Below are positions 33,168-43,300 of a stretch of DNA of 64,000 nt, piece after piece. The notes under the pieces were generated by a model that ran no database searches, had not been told where the DNA came from, and worked only from the letters and a program-made list of their open reading frames with translations. The translations under genes were made by a program, and so were the position numbers. The stretch covers positions 62,001-126,000 of the forward strand of contig CADBBK010000009.1 of assembly GCA_902792895.1 (NCBI GenBank). Reading direction: 5' to 3'. Source of the stretch: an uncultured Bacteroidales bacterium. Lineage in GTDB: Bacteria > Bacteroidota > Bacteroidia > Bacteroidales > Muribaculaceae. Position 1 is the first letter of the stretch. The number at the start of each line of letters is the position of its first letter.

Positions 33168-36100
33168 ATGAAGAAGATTAAGAAAGTCTTATTGTCAGCG
33201 CTTGTACTGGCTCCGGCAGTGGCTGTGGCACAGCCTGCCATGATGTCCAGCGAGGCCGACGGCTACCTCGAGCGTGGACGCCAGATGTATGAATCCCGCA
33301 ACTATGTGGGGGCTATCGACCAACTCGAGCACGTCAAGCGACTGCCCAACACCGCGTCGATGCGTGAGCAGGTCGACTACTACATCGCCCTGAGCAGGTT
33401 TGAGCGCGGCGAGGAGTCAAGCCTCGACGCCTTGTTGGAGTTCTATAACAACTACCCGGCATCGCCGCTGGGCATGGAAGCCCTGCTGAAGGCGGGTAAC
33501 TACTTCTTTTACCGCGGCCAGTGGGAGAGCGCTCTGAGCGCCTACTCGGTGGTGCGCAACCGTGCGCTGGATCTCGACAGCGACGAGGACCTGGAGTACC
33601 GCCGTGCCTACTGTAACCTGCGCCTGGGCAACTACCGTGAGGCCGAGCGTCAGTACCACGAACTCGACCACACCGCCCGCTATGGCGGCGCCAGCGAGTT
33701 CTACAAGGCTTATCTGGACTACGCCCAGGGCGACTACGACGAGGCCCGTGACAAGTTCGGCCGCATTCCGCAGGAGTCTGAGCTGGGCTACCAGTCGCAG
33801 TACTACCTCACGCAGATTGACTACCACAAGAAGCATTACCGCGAGGTGATTGAGAAGGGAAAATCCCTGCTCGACCAGCAGCAGAACGACTACTTTGACG
33901 CTGAGCTCAACAGGCTCATCGGTGAGAGTTATTACCACATGGGCAACGATGCCCAGGCACGCGTGTACCTGCGCCGCTACCTCGACAACCCTGAGGGTGA
34001 ACCCTACCGCACCGCGGCCTACACCATGGGTGTGCTCGACTACCGCGACGGCAACTACCAGGCCGTGGTCAACGACATGCTCAACGTGACCGACGGCAGC
34101 GACGCCCTCTCGCAGAGCGCCTACCTGTACATCGGCCAGGCCAAGCGCCAGCTCAATGACCTGAACGGTGCCAACATGGCCTTCCAGCAAGCGGCGATGA
34201 TGGACTGTGACCGCAGCGTCAAGGAGACGGCCTACTACAACTATGCAGTCGGCGTGAGTAAGGGCGCCCGCACCCCGTTCGACAAGAGCATCGACCTGTT
34301 TGAGGACTTCCTTAACGAGTATCCCAACTCGCGTTATAAAGATAATGTCGAGGGCTACCTGGTGGATGCCTACATGGGCACCACCGACTACCAGCGCGCC
34401 CTCAAGAGCATCAACCGCATCAAGAAACCAGGTGCCAAGGTGCTCACCGCCAAGCAGAACGTGCTCTACAATCTGGGTGTGCAGGCCTTGGCCAACAACC
34501 GCACCAGTGAGGCTGCCGACTACTTCAAGCAGGCCATCGCCGTGGGCAACTACGACAAGACGGCCTTGAACGAGAGCCGCCTGTGGCTCGCCGAGACGCA
34601 GTACCGCACCGGCAACTACAAGGAGGCTGCCAAGAACCAGCAGGAATACGTGAAATCGGTCAACAAGGGCGATGACAACTACGGCCTGGCCCAGTACAAC
34701 CTGGGCTTCAGCCTGTTGAACCAGAATCGCTATGCCGAGGCCAAGACGGCGCTGCAGAACGCCATCGACAGCAAACAACTGTCCAGCGACATGGCAGCCA
34801 GTGCCTATCAGGGCATCGGCCAGGCACAGTACTACCTGCGCGACTTTAGTGGAGCCCAGACCTCCTATGACCAGGCCCTGCGCATGGACAAGAATACTAG
34901 CGGTGACTACTCGATGTTCCAGAAGGGCATCATGATGGGCCTGAGCCATCAGTATGCCGACGAGATTGCCCAGATGGACGCCCTGATCAAGGCTTATCCC
35001 AAGAGTGACCTCGTTCCGCAGGCCATGCTCGAGAAGGGTAATGCCCAGGCGCTGCTCGGCAAGAACAACGATGCGCTGGACACCTATGCCGCTCTGCTGA
35101 AGGCCTACCCCAAGAGCACCGAGGCGCGCAAAGGCATGCTGCAGACCGCCCTCGTCAACAAGATTTCGGGCAAAGAGGATGCTGCCATCGAGGCCTACAA
35201 GAAGGTCATCCGCCAGTATCCCACAAGCGACGAGGCCCAGGCCGCTGCCGAGGACATGAAACTCATCTATGCCGACCGTGGCCAGCTGGCTGAGTTCGGC
35301 AAGTTCCTCAACAGCGTCCCCAATGCTCCCAAGATTGACGTGGGCGAGGTTGAGCGTCTCACCTTCGAGGCCGCCGAGAAGGCCGCCATCGACACGCGTC
35401 CCAGCATCGACAAGATGCAGCAGTACCTCAAGGACTATCCCGATGGTGCCTATGCTGCCAAGGCCAAATATTACATCGCCCGCTACCACTACGGCAAGGG
35501 CGACTACAACAGCGCCATGACCGCTATCGACGAGGCCCTGAAGGGCGGCGGCGACGCTTCCTACGCCCAGGATGCCCTCGCTATGCGCAGCGACATCCTC
35601 TCGCGTCAAGGCAAGTATGAGGAGGCCCTCAAGAGCTACAACGAGCTTGCCGAGCGCGCCACTAGCGACGACAACCGCACGCTGGCTCAACTGGGTGCCC
35701 TGCGTGTCGCCAAGCAGATGGGCAACTGGAACGAGGTGCAGCGCATCGCCACCGCATTGCTCGACCGTGGCGGCCTCACCGCCAACGAGGAGAAGGAGAT
35801 CACCCTGAACCGCGGACTCGCCTTCGCCCAGGTGGGTAACACCCGCGATGCCGAGGCTGCCTTCCGCGCCCTGGCTAAGGACCCGTCCAACGAGTATGGC
35901 GCACAGGCCTCCTACGAGCTCTCGCGCATGCAGTACGAGATGGGCAACTACAAGAGCGCCGAGCAGACCGTCAACGCCCTCATCGACGCCGGCACCAACC
36001 ACCACTACTGGCTGGGCAAGAGCTTCATCACCCTGGCCGACGTCTATTACAAGCAGGGCAATGTGGCCCAGGCCCGTGAGTATCTGCAGAGCCTCAAGAG

Positions 36101-36248
36101 CAGCTATCCCGGCAAGGAGAAGGACATCTTCAACGAGATCGAGTCGCGCCTGAACAAGTGGAAAGGCGGCAATGCCTCGTCAACGTCCAACTCCAGCACC
36201 GACAATGGCAAGAAGAATGTCAAGAGCACCAAGAGCAAGAAGAATTAA
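33168..36248 (+). CDS. secreted tetratricopeptide-repeat protein (1026 aa)
   Basis: A signal peptide (MKKIKKVLLSALVLAPAVAVA) is followed by TPR-type helix pairs from end to end, for example GNYREAERQYHEL, GDYDEARDKFGRI, GNYKEAAKNQQEYV, KYEEALKSYNELA and GNVAQAREYLQSLK, with 20 or more repeats. The tail is Ser/Asn/Lys-rich. Long periplasmic TPR proteins usually serve as scaffolds for outer-membrane assembly or secretion. The outer-membrane barrel gene starts 33 bases downstream, so the two are cotranscribed and probably act together. The exact process is unknown. Confidence 0.88.
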   Translation: MKKIKKVLLSALVLAPAVAVAQPAMMSSEADGYLERGRQMYESRNYVGAIDQLEHVKRLPNTASMREQVDYYIALSRFERGEESSLDALLEFYNNYPASPLGMEALLKAGNYFFYRGQWESALSAYSVVRNRALDLDSDEDLEYRRAYCNLRLGNYREAERQYHELDHTARYGGASEFYKAYLDYAQGDYDEARDKFGRIPQESELGYQSQYYLTQIDYHKKHYREVIEKGKSLLDQQQNDYFDAELNRLIGESYYHMGNDAQARVYLRRYLDNPEGEPYRTAAYTMGVLDYRDGNYQAVVNDMLNVTDGSDALSQSAYLYIGQAKRQLNDLNGANMAFQQAAMMDCDRSVKETAYYNYAVGVSKGARTPFDKSIDLFEDFLNEYPNSRYKDNVEGYLVDAYMGTTDYQRALKSINRIKKPGAKVLTAKQNVLYNLGVQALANNRTSEAADYFKQAIAVGNYDKTALNESRLWLAETQYRTGNYKEAAKNQQEYVKSVNKGDDNYGLAQYNLGFSLLNQNRYAEAKTALQNAIDSKQLSSDMAASAYQGIGQAQYYLRDFSGAQTSYDQALRMDKNTSGDYSMFQKGIMMGLSHQYADEIAQMDALIKAYPKSDLVPQAMLEKGNAQALLGKNNDALDTYAALLKAYPKSTEARKGMLQTALVNKISGKEDAAIEAYKKVIRQYPTSDEAQAAAEDMKLIYADRGQLAEFGKFLNSVPNAPKIDVGEVERLTFEAAEKAAIDTRPSIDKMQQYLKDYPDGAYAAKAKYYIARYHYGKGDYNSAMTAIDEALKGGGDASYAQDALAMRSDILSRQGKYEEALKSYNELAERATSDDNRTLAQLGALRVAKQMGNWNEVQRIATALLDRGGLTANEEKEITLNRGLAFAQVGNTRDAEAAFRALAKDPSNEYGAQASYELSRMQYEMGNYKSAEQTVNALIDAGTNHHYWLGKSFITLADVYYKQGNVAQAREYLQSLKSSYPGKEKDIFNEIESRLNKWKGGNASSTSNSSTDNGKKNVKSTKSKKN

Positions 36249-36281
36249 CCCGTCAACGCAAGCAATCATCAACTGTAGATC

Positions 36282-38135
36282 ATGAAAATGAAAAAGATAT
36301 ATATCGCCATGTTGCTAGCAGCGTTTGCCGTTACGGCGGCCAATGCCCAGGACAACACCAAGTTGAACAAGGAAATCACCCTCGAGAAGGACGTCGCGCC
36401 CCTCGAGAAAAAGGCTGTCAAGAAAAACGAACTGCCCAAGGTGAAAAAGCCCGCGACGACGGGTAAGAAGACCGCACTGGGTTACAGCGACCTCACCACC
36501 CCCATCGAGGTGCCCACCACCATCCCCACGCTGTTGCCCTACGGCTACCGCACGGCGCACAACTTCAGCGACAAGCGCGGCTACTTTGACGTGGGCGGCG
36601 GCACCCAGGCCAATTTCAGGGTGGACTTCGGCTACCGCATCCTGGACGAGGAAAGCGAGAAACTGGGCATCTGGCTTAACCACAACAGCACGTGGAACGG
36701 CAAGAACCCCAGCAAGGTCATCACCCTCAACGAGAACCGCAGCAAGCAGAAGTTCAACGACAACACCCTCGGTGTGGACTTCAGCCGTGCCCTGGGCAAG
36801 GGTACCCTCTCGTTGGGCCTCGTGTCACACATCGACATCTACAACTACTATGGTGGATGGAAGGTGGCTGACCGCACCGTGCCGACCCCCGTCGGGCAGT
36901 ATTATGTGGCTACCCCGGACTTTGACTGGGACACCGAGAAACAGACCTTCTTCAACCTCAACCTCAACGCGGGTTGGAAGAGCCAGTTCATGCTGCGTGA
37001 CAACCCCTTGAACTATAACGTGGGGTTGCAGTATGGCCACGCCAGCCATGACAAGCCCTTCAACAATCTGTACAAGCACGGTGTGCACGACAACTGGGGC
37101 ATCATCAACCTGGGAGGTTCCTACGACCTCAATGAGCTGTCCACCGTTGCCCTCAACATCAAGGGCGAATACCTGCGCCGCGGCAGCAAGGCCCGCATGG
37201 ACCGCGAGGACGACCTCTTTGACGAGGCCGGCATGATTACGCTCTCGCCCACCTATTCCCTCAAGGGCGACCTCTACCAGTTGCAGTTGGGCTTGAATGC
37301 CCACATCAGCTTCAGCGACGGTCCCACCTTCCGCGTGTCGCCCAATGTGCGCGCCACCCTGTCGCTGGTCGACGGTTTCTCGGTGTTTGCCAACATCCTT
37401 GGCGGCAAGGTGCTGGGCTATCGTCAGGGCAAGCACTTCGTCAATTACCGCTACGACAACCCGCTGCTGCTCTACGGCAGTGTCTATACCCCGTTTGATG
37501 CCGAGGGTGGACTTAAGATCGGTCCCTTCCAGGGTCTGAGCGCTAAGGTGTCGTTGGGCTATGCCATTGTCAAGGGCGAGCCGGGCATCATCTATGGCAA
37601 TGTCCCCGTGGCCAACGCCCTCTACAATGCCTTCATGTCCGATTACAAGGTGATTGACAGCCGTGGCTACTACATCAATGCCGAGGTCAACTACAAGTAC
37701 CGCTCGTTCCTCGAGGCATCGGCAGGCGTCAAGTATGCCCCCCATGACAACGAGATGTTTGAGACCGACAAGCACTACAATGGCTACAAACTGGGCGTGG
37801 ACCGTGCATCGGCCGTTGCCAACATCGACCTCAAGGTCACCCCGTGGCGTCCCCTGTCGGTTAACCTCGGCCTCGAGTACCGTGGTGGCCGCAAGGCCCT
37901 GTTCGGCCCTTATGTTCCCGGTATCGAGCTTGTTGATCCCCAGATGCACGAGGGCTACAACTTCCTCAACATGGACGACGTCATCAACCTGCATGCCGGT
38001 GCCAACTACCGCATCAACAGCACCGTCGGCCTCTGGCTCCAGGCCCACAACCTGCTGAACCGCCGCTACGACGTGCTCTACGGCATGGGTGCCCAGCGCA
38101 TCGGCTTCATCGCTGGCGCCTCCTTCAACTTCTAA
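36282..38135 (+). CDS. outer-membrane beta-barrel protein (TonB-receptor-like barrel without plug)
   Basis: A signal peptide (MKMKKIYIAMLLAAFAVTAANA) and a charged, Lys-rich linker (EKDVAPLEKKAVKKNELPKV) precede a barrel of alternating strands, each ending in aromatic residues, through to the terminal ...GFIAGASFNF with C-terminal Phe recognised by the BAM machinery. Strands such as LWLQAHNLLNRRYDVLYGMG match the last strands of TonB-dependent receptors. No plug domain or TonB box is seen, and 617 residues is short for a full receptor. The preceding TPR gene is its operon partner. Ligand unknown. Confidence 0.8.
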   Translation: MKMKKIYIAMLLAAFAVTAANAQDNTKLNKEITLEKDVAPLEKKAVKKNELPKVKKPATTGKKTALGYSDLTTPIEVPTTIPTLLPYGYRTAHNFSDKRGYFDVGGGTQANFRVDFGYRILDEESEKLGIWLNHNSTWNGKNPSKVITLNENRSKQKFNDNTLGVDFSRALGKGTLSLGLVSHIDIYNYYGGWKVADRTVPTPVGQYYVATPDFDWDTEKQTFFNLNLNAGWKSQFMLRDNPLNYNVGLQYGHASHDKPFNNLYKHGVHDNWGIINLGGSYDLNELSTVALNIKGEYLRRGSKARMDREDDLFDEAGMITLSPTYSLKGDLYQLQLGLNAHISFSDGPTFRVSPNVRATLSLVDGFSVFANILGGKVLGYRQGKHFVNYRYDNPLLLYGSVYTPFDAEGGLKIGPFQGLSAKVSLGYAIVKGEPGIIYGNVPVANALYNAFMSDYKVIDSRGYYINAEVNYKYRSFLEASAGVKYAPHDNEMFETDKHYNGYKLGVDRASAVANIDLKVTPWRPLSVNLGLEYRGGRKALFGPYVPGIELVDPQMHEGYNFLNMDDVINLHAGANYRINSTVGLWLQAHNLLNRRYDVLYGMGAQRIGFIAGASFNF

Positions 38136-38160
38136 CCCACCGAACAGGTCGGCACAGGAC

Positions 38161-38252
38161 GCTGTGTCATAATTTGCAATTCCAGCAAAGTAATCCGTGC
38201 TACGCTTGGCCGTTAGCCCGATTTAAAAGCCAGAAGCGAATTATGACACAGC
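38161..38252. repeat. 14-bp inverted repeat after the barrel gene
   Basis: GCTGTGTCATAATT at 38161-38174 pairs perfectly with 38239-38252, with a 64-base interior. It may act as a large terminator hairpin; the interior contains no gene. Confidence 0.6.
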
Positions 38253-38344
38253 GCCTTGTTTTGTCGATGTCAATCGTCAACGGCATCTTTCGCAACCTGC
38301 TGCAACTGGGCGTTTTGGCATGATTGTTGCAGGTAAAAAAGCGT

Positions 38345-39262
38345 ATGAAACCAACGAAAAACCGAAGATATTGCCCCGACTGTGGAAGAGTGAAGATGGT
38401 CTTTGAGACCGAGGGTTCAGCCCTGAAATTTATCCAGTACAACAGTGATGAAATCATGGCCAGCAACGGTCATGCGCCCACGCGTGCCTACTACTGTGAC
38501 CTGTGCTGTGGATGGCACATCACCAGCCACCAGACGCACGTCGGCAAGAACCGTTCACGCCAACAACTCGATGACGTCATGGCGTCGAACCGCCGATTGC
38601 AGGCGAGTATAGAGACCCAACGTGCCCAGCGCTGGGCGCAATCCAGCCTTAATAATCAATTATCTCCCTTCATGACGCCCATCATGCAGTCGGCACTCGA
38701 TGCCGTGATGGCAATCCGTGTCGATGACACCGCTGCGGCCCGCCAACATCTGGACCAGGCCAAGGCGCTGTTCTTCAAGATGCAGCAGCTGACCAAAAAA
38801 GGTTCGCCCAAATTGCGAAAGCGTCTGTATGACCAATTAACTGCCCTCGATGCAGTGCTGAACGATCCATTGGGCCCTAGTGAGCTCAAGGTGGATGAGA
38901 TTTTCCAGAATCTGGTGGCCGTCAAGAACATGAACGGGCCGCTGTTCAGTTATGACCCGCATCTCGCGGGTGCCGCGGCGCCCGAAGTGACGCCCGACAA
39001 CATCGACGAGCATCTGGAGGCCATTCAGCAGCAGACCCTGGCCAATCAGATGAAGAAACAACAGGCCGAGCAACTCCGTGAGGACATCCAAGAGACGCTC
39101 TGGCTGGCTAAGGCCGATATCCTGTGCGAAGACCTGGACGAGGCGCGTGCCCACCTGCTCCAGGCCATCAATCTCATCGAGCAACTGCAGCAATTGAGCG
39201 GGAAACAGGAGTTTGCCGCCCAAGTGATGAAAATCTATCAGGAATTGAATGCCGCCGGCTAG
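38345..39262 (+). CDS. zinc-ribbon and helical hypothetical protein
   Basis: From ATG 38345 the protein begins MKPTKNRRYCPDCGRVKMVF. Two Cys pairs, YCPDCG and later YYCDLCCGWHITSH, form a likely N-terminal zinc ribbon of about 60 residues. The remaining 240 residues are mostly helical and Gln-rich (for example QQLTKKGSPKLRKRLYDQLT) and look coiled-coil. An alternative TTG start at 38324 is weaker. No family was recognised. The gene is convergent with the broken PIG-L gene (18 bases apart). It may bind nucleic acid, by inference from the ribbon. Confidence 0.75.
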   Translation: MKPTKNRRYCPDCGRVKMVFETEGSALKFIQYNSDEIMASNGHAPTRAYYCDLCCGWHITSHQTHVGKNRSRQQLDDVMASNRRLQASIETQRAQRWAQSSLNNQLSPFMTPIMQSALDAVMAIRVDDTAAARQHLDQAKALFFKMQQLTKKGSPKLRKRLYDQLTALDAVLNDPLGPSELKVDEIFQNLVAVKNMNGPLFSYDPHLAGAAAPEVTPDNIDEHLEAIQQQTLANQMKKQQAEQLREDIQETLWLAKADILCEDLDEARAHLLQAINLIEQLQQLSGKQEFAAQVMKIYQELNAAG

Positions 39263-39280
39263 CCTCCGGTGGCTGCCGCA

Positions 39281-39963
39281 TTACAGCAGGGTGGGGAGGT
39301 TGTCGATGTGCTGGACAAATGCCTCGGCGGCGTTGCAGCGGCATTCCAGGCCGCGGAATTTCTCCATGGGGCCGTGCCACTCGTACACTTCATCCATGTG
39401 CTGGCTCACGTGGCAGTTGCAGGCTTCGTGTTTGCGCTCCAGCACGCGCTCGATGTTCACCCAGTGGGTGGGGTGGAACAGCTGGCTCTGTGTGCCCGAC
39501 ATCGCCTCCCGTCTAGTGGCCAGTGTGTCATCACGATGTCGGGATTCTCGCGGTCGATGAGTTCACGCATCTCCTTGTAGCGCTCCAGGTTCACCTCGGT
39601 GTTACCGTCCACCTGATTCATGAAGATGTGGCGTGCGCCGGTCACCTTGCAGGCATTCTCACTCTCCACGACACGGATGGCTGCCGCCTCGCTGTGGCTC
39701 TTGCCGGCGATGCCGGCTTCGCCGCGAGTGAGATACACGCACACCACGTCGTGTCCCGCATCCTTCAGCAGAATCATCGTTCCTCCGCAGCTCGTCTCGG
39801 GGTCGTCGGGATGGGCGCCGATGGCCAGGACCTTGAGGCGCCGTTTGCCGGTATTGGTGCCATTACCGTTGTTCTCCTGGGCGTCTGCCCCTACGGGAAG
39901 GCCCAGCACCGTTGCTCCCACGGCTGCTGCTCCCGTCATCTTGATCATTTCTCGCCTGTTCAT
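39281..39963 (-). pseudogene. PIG-L/LmbE deacetylase gene with internal deletion and frameshift
   Basis: From ATG 39963 there is a Tat-like signal (MNRREMIKMTGAAAVGATVL) and the PIG-L zinc motif GAHPDDPETSCGG, then DIVMTHWPLDG. Instead of the usual HRDH segment and about 30 further residues, the frame runs into GRRCRAHRASC and stops at 39457. The genuine C-terminal part (MSGTQSQLFHPTHWVNIERV, ending at 39281) continues in another frame. A deletion of some 80-90 bases plus frame change near 39505 would explain this; the third zinc ligand region is lost. Intact relatives deacetylate GlcNAc-type sugars. Confidence 0.8.
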
Positions 39964-39988
39964 GTCGTTGTCTCTTGGTTATTAGGCG

Positions 39989-39996
39989 CAAATTTA
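39989..39996 (-). promoter_or_regulatory. -7 box for the PIG-L pseudogene
   Basis: The minus strand reads TAAATTTG, 25 bases before the ATG. The remaining intergenic bases up to 40147 are AT-rich without further structure. Confidence 0.45.
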
Positions 39997-40147
39997 ATTC
40001 TTTTTTGTCATCTCCCCAACTTTTTTAGTTTTGGATGTTCAAGATAATGATTTGCTGGCAGTATAATTCATTCATTGAATATTATAATTTTTTTTAAGTT
40101 ATGATTTAAAAATATTTCGTTTTGGGGCACGATTGTAAAAAAATATT

Positions 40148-40155
40148 TATCTTTG
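40148..40155 (+). promoter_or_regulatory. -7 box for the giant repeat protein
   Basis: TATCTTTG gives an unusually long leader of about 180 bases before ATG 40344. Confidence 0.55.
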
Positions 40156-40271
40156 CCCTTTACAAAAAAATTGACATCTGTTTGTGGACTGTAATTCTAT
40201 GGATTTTCTCAGGGTTTCTTTCCAACTGATGAAAGAGGATGAAAAACAATAGCCGCTTTGATCTTGAAACA

Positions 40272-40316
40272 GACGTAACCAAAGACGTAACCAAAGACAT
40301 AACCAAGACATAACCA
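40272..40316 (+). repeat. 12-bp tandem repeat in the leader of the giant protein
   Basis: Units GACGTAACCAAA, GACGTAACCAAA, GACATAACCAA and GACATAACCA run head to tail 28 bases before the ATG. Repeat number could vary by slippage. Confidence 0.85.
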
Positions 40317-40343
40317 TTATATTAACCATTAATTATTTAAACA

Positions 40344-43300
40344 ATGATGAAACGATTACTAATCTATCTCATGTTGCTCGCCTTTGCACTACCAAATGCA
40401 ATCGCGGGCGAGAAGACCGTAACGATTTCCCGCAACGAGGGAATCTACGATGACGGCACCGGAGTGTATTATTGCACCAAGGGCGGCATCACAATGACCT
40501 TCTCCAGCGGTCTGAACAATGTCAACTACCTGGTGGAGCACCAGCAGGTGGTATTTGACATTTTCTCGACCAACTATGTGATCAAGAAGATCAAGTTCAA
40601 TTGTCTGGACAACACCACCAATGACAATCTGGACTGTTTCTACTGGGGGCCCTCAACCATCCATGAGTTCACCGGCGCTCCTTACACTCCCACAGGCACT
40701 TATACCTATAGCGGCTATATCGGCACCTGGGTGGGCGGCTCTACGCCATCCAAGTATATTAAGTTTGTGACCGAAGGCAAACCGGTCCGCTTCGGTTCGG
40801 TCGAGATTACCTACGACAAGGAGTTCGGTGACATCTATGAAAAGGTGACCGATAATTCTGAGATCGAGAATGGTCAAACCTATGCATTGGTGAGCCAATA
40901 TGCTTCCAAAGCCTTGGGTAAGGAGGATTATTACAGCACCACTGAGAACCTGACCACCTTCACCTCGACACCTGTTACCCTGCTTGACAATAACAACAAG
41001 GTGAAAGTGACCGATGAGGTGCAACTCATAAAACTTGAGTCGTCGGGTTATAGTTCTCGCCCCTGGTATATCAAGGTGGGCGATAATTACATGCGTCGCC
41101 GCAGCAGCCTGTCCGGTTCATCATCTGGAGCAGCAAACGGCCAAGGCTACAACCTGCTCACTGCAAGCAGCGTCACCAGTTATGAAGAGTATTTCCGTGT
41201 CAGCATTTCAGTTAGTGGAAATACTAATCAGAATGCGTTGATCAGGTTTGACCATAATACTACTGAGACTGCAGGAGGCAAGACCTTCGCCATCCGTCAC
41301 TACAATGGTGGTAGCCTGTTCAGGGACATGGACTACTCAAGTAACAATCAATATGCAGCCAACCAGCGCGTCTATCTGTACAAGCCTGCTCAGAGCTATG
41401 AGGTGACCACCGAGTGCATCCCCTCCAATGGCGGCTACATCACTTTGGAAAATGGTATCCTTACCGACGATCAGGGCCGTAACTGGTCGCAGCATTTTGA
41501 CAATGTGACCTTCTTCGTTGGTTCGGCTAACGGTTATGGTATCGGTGAGGTAACCATGACCGACCTCAATACCAGAGCCGTGACTGTGCTTGCGCCGACC
41601 GCTACCAGCGACTTCGGTAACAACTACAGTTTTGTGATGCCTGCCAATGACGTGAAAGTGACGGCTAACTTCCTTCAGCCTTATAACATTGACACGATCT
41701 GCAATCCCACTGATGGCGGCATCTTTAACTTCATCAGTGGATATACCGACTTCAACGGCCAGCATAAGTCCAACGAGGGCAAGACGGTGACCTTCAAGCC
41801 CATTGCTGCCGATGGCTACATCTTCCAGTCGGTGACCTACACCAACAATGGCACTACCACGACGCTCACGCCTGATGCCGACGGCGTTTTCTCCTTCGTT
41901 ATGCCAGGCAACGACGTCACGTTGACGGCCAATTTTGAAGAGGCACATGACCTCTACTTGCTGGGCACGGCTAACGGTAAATCCGGTTGGGCTCCCTATG
42001 GACCCAAGTTCACTTTTGACGGCGAGAATCAGGTGTACTACATCGACGTTTACTTCAAGGGCTACAACGATGATCCCTATACCGATCCCGCCTATGGCTA
42101 CTTCAGCCTGACCAAGAAGATTGATGAAGGCGGCAATTGGGACAACATCGCTGGTTACCGCCTGGCTGCCGAAAACAATCAGACATGGGTAGCCGATGGT
42201 TATACTGGTGTTCATCTCTATGGTGACCGCCCCAATAACTCCTTCAAGATCAAGCCCGGCGTTTACCGCATTGAGGTTAACAAAGAGATGACCGAGATGA
42301 GCATTACCGAGTATCCGCTCGAGCTCACCTTTGATCCTGCTGGCGGTGTGCCCGGCAACGGCACGATTGTCGAGCCCAACACCGAGGTGACCATCGGCAG
42401 CAACCTCCAAGACTTGGTACACGCCATCAATCCCAATGAGGATCCCGTTTCGTTCTATAACTCGATTGACAACTGGGGTACTCAGGAGAATGACAACACC
42501 CGCGTGATTTCCAACATTGGCGAGACGACAATCGTTGCTTCGGCCGCTCTGGGTCAGTACCTCATCGTGAATGGCTCGGCCACTTACGAGATTCCCAGTG
42601 ACCTCTACCTGCTCGGCACCGCCAATGGAAGGACGAATTGGGTTCCCTATGGCCCCAAGTTCACCTTTGATGAGACAAATCAGGAGTACTACATCGACGT
42701 TTACTTCAAGGGTGGCAATGATGATGCTAATGTCGATCAGGCCTTCGGTTATTTCAGTCTTTCAACACGCATTGGAAGCAATGATAACGACTGGGGCAGC
42801 ATCAATGGATATCGCATCTATGCCACAAGCCATAATTATGAGGTGGCCGACGGTAATACATACACTGATTGTTTCCAGACGAACTACGACAACGCCTTCA
42901 AGATTCCTGCTGGCGTTTACCGCATCAAGGTCAACAGGGCCAAGACTCAGATGACCATCATCGAGTACCCGCTCACGCTCACCTTCGATCCTGTCAGCGG
43001 CAGCACTGTGGCTGCAGGTGATCAAGTGACTATCAGCAGCAACCTTGATGAGTTGGTACACGGCATCAATCCCAATGAGGTCAATGCCTCGTTCAAGAAC
43101 AGCACCGATGGCGGAACGACTTGGGATCCCGACAATACTGCAGCAATCACTGCTGTGGGTGCGACTACAACCGTCAATGCCGAGGCCAATATTGGCTACA
43201 TCGTTGTGCCAGGTACTGCCACCTACACCATCCCGGCACCCACGGTTTACAATATCACTACGCAAGTTAATCCTGAGGGTTCCAACGCTGGTACCATTAC

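Noticed and set aside
33417..36005. 862-codon open frame antisense to the TPR gene
   Set aside because: Composition is Val/Leu/Gly/His-rich shadow of a GC-rich gene; the plus-strand TPR protein has signal peptide and clear repeats.
40272..40316. CRISPR array
   Set aside because: Units are contiguous 12-mers without spacers, and there are no cas genes in the window.
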